This document shows, piece after piece, positions 1 to 7,463 of a stretch of 64,000 nt of DNA; the stretch's first letter is position 1; each line of letters begins with the position of its first letter. The position numbers and the translations under genes are program-made. The notes below the pieces were generated by a model. The model searched no databases. It was not told where the DNA came from and saw nothing but the letters and a program-made list of their open reading frames with translations. Source of the DNA: DATJPY01 sp035506135. GTDB taxonomy: Bacteria; Myxococcota_A; UBA9160; PR03. The stretch lies in assembly GCA_035506135.1 (NCBI GenBank), contig DATJPY010000076.1, positions 1 to 64,000 on the forward strand, given 5' to 3'.

Positions 1-1740
1 GATGGCGCAGCTGTGATCCTCGCCCGCGGCAATCGCGCTGGCCGCGCCCACGCCGCCCCTCGGCGGGCCCGGCGGGCTGGCCTGGCCCGAAGAGTCGTCT
101 CCCCAGCAGACGACCGCGCCGGTGCCCGCTCGGATCGCGCAGGTGTGACCCTCGCCCGCGGCGATCGCGCTGGCCGCGCCCGCGGTGCCGTCTACGGACG
201 CGGGGGGTGCTGCCTGGCCGGAGTTGTTCCAACCCCAGCAGACGACTGCGCCGTTGGCCGCTCGGATCGCGCAGCTTTGGTACGCGCCCGCGGCGATCGC
301 GCTGGCCGTGCCCGCGGTGCCGTTCACCGACACGGGGGGAGTGGCCTGGCCGCGGGCGTCGTCACCCCAGCAGACGACTGCGCCGGTGCCCGCCCGGATC
401 GCGCAGCTGTGAAGCCCGCCGACGGTGATCGCGCTGGCCGTACCCGACGTGCCATTCACCGAGGCAGGCGGCGTGGCCTGGCCGTGGGCGTCGTCTCCCC
501 AGCAGATGACCGCGCCGGTACCCGCCCGGATCGCACAGGTGTGCTCGAAGCCCGCTGCGATCGCGCTGGCGGCGCCTGCCGATCCGTCCAGCGACGCGGG
601 CGGTGTGGCCTGGCCGGAGCTGTTCAATCCCCAGCAGACGACTGCGCCGGTGCCCGCCTGGATCGCGCAGCTGTGGTAGTAGCCTGCGGCGATGGCGCTG
701 GCCGTACCCGCGGTGCCGTTCACCGACATGGGCGGCGCGGCCTGGCCGGAGCTGTTCAATCCCCAGCAGATGACTGCGCCGGTGCCCGACCGGATCGCGC
801 AGGTGTGATGCGTGCCCGCGGCGATCGCGCTGGCCGTGCCCGCGGTGCCATTCACCGACGCGGGCGGCGTGGTCTCGTCGTAGGAGCTGTCTCCCCAGCA
901 GACGACTGCGTCGGTGCCTGCCTGGATCGCGCAGCTGTGCTCAGCGCCCGCGGTGATCGCGATGGCCGTGCCCGCCGTGCCGTCCACCGACGCGGGCGGC
1001 GTGGCCTGCCCACCGGAGTCGTTCCATCCCCAGCAGACGACCGCGTGGGTGCCGGCCTGGATCGCGCAGCCGTGATACGCGCCGATCGCAATTGCGCTGG
1101 CCGTGCCTGCTGTGCCGTTGACCGATGCGGGCGGCGTAGCCTGGCCGTAGGAGTCGTCTCCCCAGCAGACGACCGCGCCGGTGTCGGCCCGGATCGCGCA
1201 GCTCTGCTCATAGCCCGCCCCGATCGCGCTGGCCGTACCCGCCGTGCCATTCACCGACGCAGGCGGCGTGGTCTGGCCGGAATCGTTCCATCCCCAGCAG
1301 ACGACCGCGCCGGTGTCGGCCCGGATCGCGCAGCCGTGGTAGTCGCCGGCGGCGATCGCGCTGGCCGTGCCCGCCGTGCCGTCCACGGACGCGGGCGGTG
1401 TCACCTGGCCGTGCGAGTCGTCTCCCCAGCAGACGACCGCGCCGGTGGCCGCTTGGATCGCACAGGTGTAATACGCGCCCGCGGCGAGGGCGCTGGCCGT
1501 GCCCGCCCTGCCGTCCACCGACGCGGGCGGCGTGGCCGGGCCGAGATCGTTCCTTCCCCAGCAGACGACCGCGCCGGTGCCCGCCACGATCGCGCAGCTG
1601 TGCTCCTCGCCTGGGGCGATCGCGCTGGCCGCGCCCGCGATGCCACTCACCGACGCGGGCGGCCTGGCCTGGGCGGCGGAATTGCTTCCCCATGCGACGA
1701 CCGGCCCGGACGCCCCGGCCGCGCCCGCCCACGCGAGCAA
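1..1740 (-). repeat. Tandem array of 132-base coding repeats
   Basis: The conserved CCCCAGCA box recurs at 101, 233, 365, 497, 629, 761, 893, 1028, 1160, 1292, 1424 and 1556, with a related box at 1688. Spacing is 132 bases except one 135-base step. All units encode RCC1 repeats of the overlapping gene, so this is a coding repeat rather than a CRISPR or satellite. The near-identity of neighbouring units suggests recent unit duplication or homogenisation. Confidence 0.9.
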
Positions 1741-1788
1741 GGCCGCAGCCGACGCGAGCGTGTGGAGCGTGCGGCCGGCCTTGCTCAC
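1..1788 (-). CDS. Secreted RCC1/BLIP-type tandem-repeat protein (C-terminus beyond window)
   Basis: The minus strand is open from a GTG at 1788 to the window edge, about 596 codons. An AGGAGGAG ribosome site sits about 7 bases upstream. The first 26 residues are a signal peptide (hydrophobic ASAAALLAWAGAAGA). The mature part is at least 13 repeats of 44 residues, one of 45, each containing a H-S/T-C-A-I segment and a V-x-C-W-G segment, then P-P-A-S-V-N-G. This is the RCC1 repeat pattern, so a seven-bladed-type propeller or longer solenoid outside the cytoplasm is expected, with two cysteines per repeat that could pair. The 132-base DNA period is kept in frame across the whole stretch. Its partner or ligand is unknown. 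The C-terminus, and any sorting signal, lies outside the window. Confidence 0.85.
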   Translation of the reverse strand, partial: MSKAGRTLHTLASAAALLAWAGAAGASGPVVAWGSNSAAQARPPASVSGIAGAASAIAPGEEHSCAIVAGTGAVVCWGRNDLGPATPPASVDGRAGTASALAAGAYYTCAIQAATGAVVCWGDDSHGQVTPPASVDGTAGTASAIAAGDYHGCAIRADTGAVVCWGWNDSGQTTPPASVNGTAGTASAIGAGYEQSCAIRADTGAVVCWGDDSYGQATPPASVNGTAGTASAIAIGAYHGCAIQAGTHAVVCWGWNDSGGQATPPASVDGTAGTAIAITAGAEHSCAIQAGTDAVVCWGDSSYDETTPPASVNGTAGTASAIAAGTHHTCAIRSGTGAVICWGLNSSGQAAPPMSVNGTAGTASAIAAGYYHSCAIQAGTGAVVCWGLNSSGQATPPASLDGSAGAASAIAAGFEHTCAIRAGTGAVICWGDDAHGQATPPASVNGTSGTASAITVGGLHSCAIRAGTGAVVCWGDDARGQATPPVSVNGTAGTASAIAAGAYQSCAIRAANGAVVCWGWNNSGQAAPPASVDGTAGAASAIAAGEGHTCAIRAGTGAVVCWGDDSSGQASPPGPPRGGVGAASAIAAGEDHSCAI

Positions 1789-1857
1789 GTAGGGCTCCTC
1801 CTGGCTCCGCTCCTCGCGGCGACGACGAACACGTCGCCGAGAGCCGACCTCGCGGCC

Positions 1858-1887
1858 ATTCTTCATCCGATCAAGAAGCGGTGTCAA
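1858..1887 (-). promoter_or_regulatory. Candidate sigma-70 promoter for the RCC1-repeat gene
   Basis: On the minus strand a perfect TTGACA (1887-1882) is followed after 18 bases by AAGAAT (1863-1858), four of six matches to TATAAT. A transcript would begin near 1850 and leave a leader of about 60 bases before the GTG at 1788. The sequence is seen; promoter activity is inferred. Confidence 0.4.
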
Positions 1888-1945
1888 GCCATCCGTGCGG
1901 AAAGAGCAGCAGCGCTTCGGGATGGGGCGCTGCTCGAGGCGCGGC

Positions 1946-3136
1946 TCAGCGCCCCCGCGCCTTCTCGGGCGCGTCGATGCCGTAGAGAGCCTTGCAGTTG
2001 TCGTGCAGGAACCGCTTGACCTCCGCCCTGGGGAGGCCGCGGAACAGCGCCTCGATCGACACCGAGGAGTTTGGCCAGTCGGTGCCGCTGTGCGGGTAGT
2101 CGGTCGACCAGCAGATGTGGTCGCCGTTCAGGCGATGGCGCAGCTCGATGCCGGCTCGGTCGACCATGAAGGTGGCCCAGAAGTTGCGGTGGAAGATCGT
2201 GCTCGGCAGCTCCGACATCTTCTCGTGCGCGCCCGTCCACCAGCGATAGCGGCGGAACATGTCGTCGCTCTGCTCGAGCAGCGTCGGGATCCAGCCGATG
2301 TTGGACTCGACCAGCACGATCTTGAGGCGCGGGAAGTCCTCGAAGAGGCCCGAGAAGAGCAGGTCGCAGACGACGTCGAGCGTCTGGCCGCCCGCCTTCG
2401 TCCACGCGGCGCGCGCGACGAAGGCGAGCGATCCGACCCACGACCCGCTCTTGTCCTGTGCGCCAGCCGGCGGTCGGCGCAGGAAGCTGCCGATGTGCAC
2501 CGCCAGCGGGAAGCCCGCCTCCTCGGCGCGCGCCCAGAACGGCCGATCGACCTCGTCGGGCCCCAGCGAGCCGTTCGGGAACGACGAGATCACCGCGCCC
2601 TTGTGCCCGTTCTTCATCGCCCACGCGAGCTCGGCGAGCGCGTCGTCGACTCCCGTCGTCGGGATGATCGCCTGCGGGACCAGCCGGCCGCCGGAGCCGG
2701 CGCAGAAGGCCGTGATCCACTCGTTGTAGGCGCGCACGCAGGCGAGCTGCAGCTCGCGCTCCTTCGAGTAGATCTTGGCGCCCTTCAGCGTCACCGACGG
2801 ATAGAGCACCTGCGCCCAGATCCCGTCGGCGTCGAGGTCGCGCAGACGCGCGTCGCGGTCGAACGAGCCGGGGCGCATCGTGGCGTAGGTCTGTCCCATC
2901 GGCGAGAACTGGAAGTAGCTCTGGCCCGCGGTGGCGGTGAGGCCCACGGGCCACTTCTCGCGGCCGCCGTCGAACTCCCAGACGTCCCCTCGCTCGCCGT
3001 GCACGACGCGCGGCGCGCGCTCGCGCCACTTCGCAGGGACGCCCTCCTGCCACAGGTTCGGGGGCTCGTTCACGTGCGCGTCCGCGTCGAGGATCGGGTA
3101 GTCGATGCTTCCGACGTCGTGGAACAGATCGCTCAT
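1946..3136 (-). CDS. Amidohydrolase 2 family protein (ACMSD-like metal-dependent hydrolase)
   Basis: This 396-residue protein begins near the N-terminus with the metal-binding D-A-D-A-H-V segment (residue 17 onward) typical of the amidohydrolase 2 / ACMSD family, whose members hydrolyse or decarboxylate ring-derived acids. Further family features are the VHIGSF segment and the late CWSTDYPHS segment that carries the catalytic aspartate. It is the last gene of a four-gene minus-strand operon and starts 3 bases after the DUF35 gene, with GAGGTGA as ribosome site. A second amidohydrolase of the same family heads the operon, so the two probably handle successive or alternative intermediates. The actual substrate cannot be read from the sequence. 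Confidence 0.85.
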   Translation of the reverse strand: MSDLFHDVGSIDYPILDADAHVNEPPNLWQEGVPAKWRERAPRVVHGERGDVWEFDGGREKWPVGLTATAGQSYFQFSPMGQTYATMRPGSFDRDARLRDLDADGIWAQVLYPSVTLKGAKIYSKERELQLACVRAYNEWITAFCAGSGGRLVPQAIIPTTGVDDALAELAWAMKNGHKGAVISSFPNGSLGPDEVDRPFWARAEEAGFPLAVHIGSFLRRPPAGAQDKSGSWVGSLAFVARAAWTKAGGQTLDVVCDLLFSGLFEDFPRLKIVLVESNIGWIPTLLEQSDDMFRRYRWWTGAHEKMSELPSTIFHRNFWATFMVDRAGIELRHRLNGDHICWSTDYPHSGTDWPNSSVSIEALFRGLPRAEVKRFLHDNCKALYGIDAPEKARGR

Positions 3137-3139
3137 GGT

Positions 3140-3571
3140 TCACCTCGTGGGTGTGAAGAAGGGCGCCGGCACCGAGCCGTCGACGCCGGGGAAGGAGAGT
3201 GGGGCGAAGACGGCGTGGACCGGCATGTCGATGCGCAGCGTCTCCACGTCGCAGTCGACGAGGCGGGTGGCGATGCGCACGCGCGAGTCCTCCGCCAGCG
3301 CGACCAGGCCGGTGGCGTAGGGAACCAACGTCGCGAAGGGCTCGTAGAGCGCGCGGCGCACCACCGCCCAGGAGAAGAGCGTGCCGCGCCCGCTCGTCCG
3401 CACCCACTCGTACGGCGCCGCGCCGCAGTCGCGGCAGCGGTCGCGCGGGTACCAGCGGAAGCCGCCGCACCCGCAACGCGGGAGGCGCAGCTCGCCCGCC
3501 GCGGCTCCGGCCCAGAAGCCCGCAAGCGGCTCCCAGCCGACGTCGGGCAGCGGATGGTGACGGCTCGTCAC
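3140..3571 (-). CDS. DUF35 / OB-fold acyl-CoA-associated protein with zinc ribbon
   Basis: A GTG start at 3571 overlaps the thiolase stop by four bases (GTGA), giving 143 residues. The N-terminal rubredoxin-like zinc ribbon is visible as C33-x-C35 and C46-x-x-C49. An OB-fold follows, with the G-R-G-T-L-F-S-W strand near residue 60. Proteins of this type pair with SCP2/Ltp2-type thiolase-like enzymes, where the DUF35 chain or domain completes the active complex, as in steroid side-chain aldol cleavage. The overlapping neighbour is exactly such a thiolase-like protein, so a heteromeric complex is the likely role. This is inferred from family and context. Confidence 0.85.
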   Translation of the reverse strand: MTSRHHPLPDVGWEPLAGFWAGAAAGELRLPRCGCGGFRWYPRDRCRDCGAAPYEWVRTSGRGTLFSWAVVRRALYEPFATLVPYATGLVALAEDSRVRIATRLVDCDVETLRIDMPVHAVFAPLSFPGVDGSVPAPFFTPTR

Positions 3572-4806
3572 GGGCGCCCCAGCACCAGCGTGCTGGCCGT
3601 CGCGCCGGTGTAGCCGCCGTACACGCCGATGTGCGCACCGGGCACCTGGTTGGCCGCCTCGCCGCGGAGCTGGCGCACCAGCTCGACCACGTGCGCGATG
3701 CCGAGCACGTAGGCGTGCGACAGGAGCCCGCCGTGCGTGTTCAGCGGCACCCCGCTGGATCCCCGGGAGCGCGGGCCCCCTCCGTCGAAGTGCAGCGACG
3801 CCCCCTCGGCGAACGGCCCGCCCTCGCCCTTCTTGCAGAAGCCCATGTCCTCGAGCTGCATCAGCGCGACGATGGTGAAGGGGTCGTAGAGTGCGAGCAC
3901 GTCGACGTCGGGCGGTGTCACCCCGGCCATCGCCCACGCGCCCGGCGCCGAGAACACCTGCGGGGTGGCGGTGAAGTCGGCCTGCTGGCTCCAGAACGTG
4001 CCGCTGTCCGAGTGGCCCTCGCCGATGCCGAGGACCCGGACCGGCGGCTTCGCCAGATCGGCGGCCCGGTCGAGGCCCGTCATCACGTACGCGGCGCCGC
4101 CATCCGAGATCAAGCAGCAGTCCTCGACGCGCAGCGGGTCGGCGAGCATCGGGCGCGCCAGATACTGCTCGAGCGAGAGCGGCTTCTCGCGCAGCACCGC
4201 GGTGGGATGTCCGTTGGCGTGGCGCCGCGCGGCCACGGCGATGGCGCCGAGCTGCGCCGCGCTCGTGCCGTACTCGTGCATGTGGCGGCGCGCGATGGTG
4301 GCGAAGTAGACCGGCTGCGGGAACCAGCCGAAGGGCATCTCGAGGTTCGCCTTCATGCGCTCCTGGGCGTGGAAGGCGCCGGGCCCGCCGGTCATCTGTC
4401 CGCGCCGGCTCGCCCAGTCGACCGAGAACACGTTGACCAGCACGCGCGCCTTGCCGCTGCGGATGGCCTGCGCCGCGACGTAGGGGGCCGTCGCGGCCCA
4501 CGTCATCGCGCCGCCTTCGTGCGACACGAAGAGCTCGTGGTCGGTGCCGAAGTGGCGGTGGAAGGCGCGCTCGTCGAACTGCGGTCCGATGCCGCTGCGA
4601 TAGAGCAGTCCGTCCACGTCGCGCGGCTCGAGGCCGGCGTCGGCGAGCGCGCGCTCCACCGCCTGCGCGCCGATCTCGACGGCGTCGCGGCCCGACGCGC
4701 CCGAGTGGTCCGCCTCGCCCACCCCGACGATCGCGACCTCGCCGGAGACGTCGGCGAGCTCGGTCGCGGCGCCCCAGCGGCCGCGGGCGGGCGGCGCCGC
4801 GGACAT
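3568..4806 (-). CDS. Thiolase-like lipid-transfer family protein (SCP2/Ltp2 type)
   Basis: The 412 residues have the thiolase fold pattern of the SCP2 family: an N-terminal VAIVGVGEADHSG strand, a YDPFTI segment, and a late N-T-H-G-G segment. The nucleophilic cysteine position of true thiolases appears occupied by glycine/alanine in S-H-E-G-G-A-M, and the C-terminal cysteine is not evident. Loss of the nucleophile is known for Ltp2-type aldolases, which retro-aldol cleave CoA thioesters together with a DUF35 partner. The next gene encodes that partner and overlaps this one. The best guess is an aldolase or related lyase rather than an acetyltransferase. It starts 4 bases after the upstream amidohydrolase. 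Confidence 0.8.
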   Translation of the reverse strand: MSAAPPARGRWGAATELADVSGEVAIVGVGEADHSGASGRDAVEIGAQAVERALADAGLEPRDVDGLLYRSGIGPQFDERAFHRHFGTDHELFVSHEGGAMTWAATAPYVAAQAIRSGKARVLVNVFSVDWASRRGQMTGGPGAFHAQERMKANLEMPFGWFPQPVYFATIARRHMHEYGTSAAQLGAIAVAARRHANGHPTAVLREKPLSLEQYLARPMLADPLRVEDCCLISDGGAAYVMTGLDRAADLAKPPVRVLGIGEGHSDSGTFWSQQADFTATPQVFSAPGAWAMAGVTPPDVDVLALYDPFTIVALMQLEDMGFCKKGEGGPFAEGASLHFDGGGPRSRGSSGVPLNTHGGLLSHAYVLGIAHVVELVRQLRGEAANQVPGAHIGVYGGYTGATASTLVLGRP

Positions 4807-4810
4807 CGCG

Positions 4811-5881
4811 CTAGATCCCGAAGAGCCGCTGCGCGTTCAGGCCGAGGATCTTCGCGCGCGCCTCGGACGAGAGGTCGCCGCGCTCGCGCAGCGTCTTGGC
4901 GCTCTCCGGGAACTCGCTGTCCCAGTGCGGGTAGTCGCTGGCGTAGAGCACGAAGTCCGCCCCGAGCGCGTCGACCACGGCCGGCAGCAGCGTCTCGCCG
5001 GCCTCGCACGAGACGAAGACCTGGCCGGCGGCGACGTACTCGCGCGGGTCGCGCCGCCACCCGTTCGCGATCCAGTCGCCGCGCTTCTCCCAGTGCTCGT
5101 GCAGCCGGTCGAGGAAGAAGGGGACCCAGGTGACGCCCGACTCGAGGAACGCCACGCGCAGGCGCGGGTGGCGGTCGAGGACGCCGCCCGAGACGATCGC
5201 GGTCATCGCCGTCATCTGGTCGAACGGGAACGAGACGCAGTGCACCTGCACGTAGTTCGAGAAGCGGTCGACGCCGATCTTCGGGAGGTGCACGCCCGGG
5301 GCGCCGTGCACGCCGAGCGGCATGTCGAGGTCCGCCGCGGCGGCGTAGAAGCGGTCGAGGTCCGGATGGTCGAGGTTGCGCTCGCGCAGCGCGGGGGGGA
5401 TCACGGCCCCGACCAGCCCCGCCTGCCTGGCCTCGCGCAGCACGGCGATCGAGGTCTCGACGTCTTCGATCGGCACCACGCCGACCGCGAAGAGCCGTCC
5501 GCCCCCGGCGCGGCAGTAGTCGGCGATCCAGGCGTTGTAGTGGCGGGCGAACGCGGCGCCGAAGGCGAGGTCGCGGTACGCCGGCACCCCGAGCGCGAGG
5601 CTCGGGAAGAGCACCATGCGGTCGATCCCCTCGCGATCGGCGTCGACCACGACGCCCGCCGGCGAGAGCGGATCGCCCGCGTTCGCGCACAGGCCGTGCT
5701 GCGGCGGGCAGCCGGCGCCTGGACCCGTCGACTCGGGATAGCGGCGCCCCTCGATGGTGAAGACGGGCGTGCCCTCCGGCGTGCGCTCGACCTTCACCTT
5801 GTCCGGCCAGCGCTTCAGGGCCTCGACCGCGAACGGAGCGCCTTCGATCACGTGAGCGTCGGCGTCGATGGTGAGGGACAT
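4811..5881 (-). CDS. Amidohydrolase 2 family protein (ACMSD-like)
   Basis: This 356-residue protein begins MSLTIDADAHVIEG, with the D-A-D-A-H metal site right at the N-terminus, and ends with a YASDYPHWDSEF segment carrying the expected C-terminal aspartate. Both are signatures of the ACMSD-like amidohydrolase 2 family. It is the first gene of the operon that continues with the thiolase-like, DUF35 and second amidohydrolase genes. Its ATG has AAGGATC as ribosome site, and a 17-base palindrome lies just upstream (5908-5924). The two amidohydrolases of the operon are homologous but clearly diverged. Substrate unknown; a role in ring or lactone catabolism is inferred. Confidence 0.85.
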   Translation of the reverse strand: MSLTIDADAHVIEGAPFAVEALKRWPDKVKVERTPEGTPVFTIEGRRYPESTGPGAGCPPQHGLCANAGDPLSPAGVVVDADREGIDRMVLFPSLALGVPAYRDLAFGAAFARHYNAWIADYCRAGGGRLFAVGVVPIEDVETSIAVLREARQAGLVGAVIPPALRERNLDHPDLDRFYAAAADLDMPLGVHGAPGVHLPKIGVDRFSNYVQVHCVSFPFDQMTAMTAIVSGGVLDRHPRLRVAFLESGVTWVPFFLDRLHEHWEKRGDWIANGWRRDPREYVAAGQVFVSCEAGETLLPAVVDALGADFVLYASDYPHWDSEFPESAKTLRERGDLSSEARAKILGLNAQRLFGI

Positions 5882-5907
5882 GGGTGATCCTTGCTGGGTT
5901 CCGTCGA

Positions 5908-5924
5908 TCTGACAGCAAGTCAGA
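5908..5924. promoter_or_regulatory. Perfect inverted repeat, candidate operator
   Basis: TCTGAC and GTCAGA flank a 5-base AGCAA spacer. It lies 27 bases upstream of the amidohydrolase operon start at 5881, and within the divergent region shared with osmC (start 6025). The size and symmetry suit a TetR-, MarR- or GntR-type repressor. No regulator gene is adjacent. Confidence 0.5.
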
Positions 5925-6024
5925 AGCTAGCCCGTGCGTCACCCCGCCCTCAAGGCGTCCGGGGAAGGCGGCCGGATCGCGCGGGTGTCCGGGCTATTCT
6001 CGGCCGGATCAGGAGGAGGCCGTG

Positions 6025-6477
6025 ATGTCCGAGCACAAGGCCGCGATCGCCTGGAAGCGCGGGGGGCGGGAGTTCACCTACGACGCCTACTCGCGCGACC
6101 ACACCTGGAAGTTCGAGGGCGGCAGCGAGGTCGCAGCGTCGGCGGCGCCGGGCTTCAAGGGAAACCCCGCGCTCGTCGACCCGGAGGCGGCGTTCGTGGC
6201 GTCGGTCGCGAGCTGCCACATGCTGACGTTCCTCGCGATCGCCGCGCGCAAGCGGATGGTGGTCGACGCCTACGAGGACGATGCCGTCGGGCACATGGAG
6301 AAGAACGAGGAGGGCAAGCTCGCCGTCACGCGCGTCGCCCTGCGGCCGAGGATCCGCTTCGGAGGGGCGGAGCCGTCCGCCGAAGAGCTCGCGCAGCTCC
6401 ACGAGCTCGCACACGAGAACTGCTTCATCGCGAACTCGGTGCGCACGGCGATCACGGTGGAGGCGGGCGACGGCTGA
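6025..6477 (+). CDS. OsmC family peroxide-reducing protein
   Basis: The ATG at 6025 follows a strong AGGAGGAGG (6011-6019), giving 150 residues, the usual OsmC length. The two redox cysteines of the OsmC/Ohr family are visible: C64 in S-V-A-S-C-H-M-L and C133 in H-E-N-C-F-I-A-N-S-V. Members reduce organic hydroperoxides in the cytoplasm using a thiol donor. A TATTCT element at 5995-6000 may be its -10 box. It stands alone, divergent from the amidohydrolase operon. Whether it is OsmC proper or a general OsmC-like protein cannot be decided here. Confidence 0.85.
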   Translation: MSEHKAAIAWKRGGREFTYDAYSRDHTWKFEGGSEVAASAAPGFKGNPALVDPEAAFVASVASCHMLTFLAIAARKRMVVDAYEDDAVGHMEKNEEGKLAVTRVALRPRIRFGGAEPSAEELAQLHELAHENCFIANSVRTAITVEAGDG

Positions 6478-6482
6478 CGCTC

Positions 6483-7442
6483 TCAGATCCGGGTCGACTC
6501 GAGACGGCCGCCGCGTCCGCGTCGCGTCCGGGGGATGCCGGAGAGCGTCAGCAAGGCCGCCAGCGGCCCGCGTTCGGGCTCCGGTACGAAGGTGAAGGCG
6601 TTGTCGGCGATGTTGGCGCTGGCGCTGTCGGCGGTGTAACCCTCGGACAGATCGAAGACGGGTCCATCCGTGACGAAGCTGAGCGTGCTGCCGAAGTCGT
6701 TGTTCGCGTACAGGATGAAGTCATCCTTGTTGGAGCCGCTCACCTCGGCGGTCGTGTTCAGAGAGAACGTCACCGAGAACGGAGTGTTGACCGGAGCCGA
6801 AAACGGTGCCGTGGTGAAGGTCCCGCCGAAGATCGGTGAATCGATCGGCGTTCCCGACACGGTGTACACTTGCGGTGTGTCGCCGTTGGTGCTGCCCAGG
6901 CCTCCCTGGGCGAAGAAGCCGAACGCACCCAGCGGCTCGACGCTCACGACGTAGCTGGTCTGCGCGCTCGTGCCCTCGCTCCCAAGGAACGATCCGACCG
7001 TCTGGGCGCCGCTCAGATGGAAGTGGATCGAGGTCATGACCGTCGGCGAGCTGCCCGAGCTGCTGATCAAGAGGTCATCGAACGTCGTTTCGACGTGGCT
7101 CGTGGCGGTCAGCGTGTAGGCGACGGAGTTCTGGCTCGAAACCTGCCGGTTCCACCCCGCGTAGGTGTGCGCCTGGACGAACCCAGGCCCGCCATACGAG
7201 TCGGCCTCCAGGTGGATGCCCGACTGCTCCTCGATGATGACCTCGTCGAAGTGGACCCCGTCCCCGCTGAAGCCGGCGGTGTGGTCGTAGCTGCCGAGGT
7301 ATTGCGTGGTGAAGCCACTCCCGGGTACGTAGACCTGACGCTGCAGGTCCCCCGTGACATGGGCGTCCGCGGCATGCGCGTGCACCGCGCAGAGCGACAA
7401 TGCAAGGAGCGCAGCGACCACGACGACCCCACGGCGACCCAT
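6483..7442 (-). CDS. Exported beta-rich protein with degenerate PEP-CTERM tail
   Basis: The 319 residues start with a clear signal peptide (VVVVAALLALSLCAVHAHA, cleavage near A-D-A). The body is rich in serine, threonine and glycine, with many short beta-type stretches and no recognised catalytic motif. Near residue 287 is V-P-E-P-E, then a short hydrophobic stretch (GPLAALLTLSGI) and an arginine-rich end. This is the order of a PEP-CTERM sorting signal, although the membrane part is short. Such proteins are processed by exosortase and anchored or released at the cell surface. GGAGGAG precedes the ATG. Function unknown. Confidence 0.7.
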   Translation of the reverse strand: MGRRGVVVVAALLALSLCAVHAHAADAHVTGDLQRQVYVPGSGFTTQYLGSYDHTAGFSGDGVHFDEVIIEEQSGIHLEADSYGGPGFVQAHTYAGWNRQVSSQNSVAYTLTATSHVETTFDDLLISSSGSSPTVMTSIHFHLSGAQTVGSFLGSEGTSAQTSYVVSVEPLGAFGFFAQGGLGSTNGDTPQVYTVSGTPIDSPIFGGTFTTAPFSAPVNTPFSVTFSLNTTAEVSGSNKDDFILYANNDFGSTLSFVTDGPVFDLSEGYTADSASANIADNAFTFVPEPERGPLAALLTLSGIPRTRRGRGGRLESTRI

Positions 7443-7463
7443 TGCTCCGCGCTCCTCCCGCGC

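Noticed and set aside
1..1740. Regular repeats as a possible CRISPR array
   Set aside because: The period is 132 bases with no short conserved repeat/variable spacer split, and every unit codes for the same protein motif.
13..2019. 668-codon plus-strand frame with A-D-D-R-A-G repeats
   Set aside because: It is the shadow of the minus-strand RCC1 array. The minus frame has a signal peptide, RBS and a recognisable repeat family, while the plus frame is only an arginine/alanine-rich translation.
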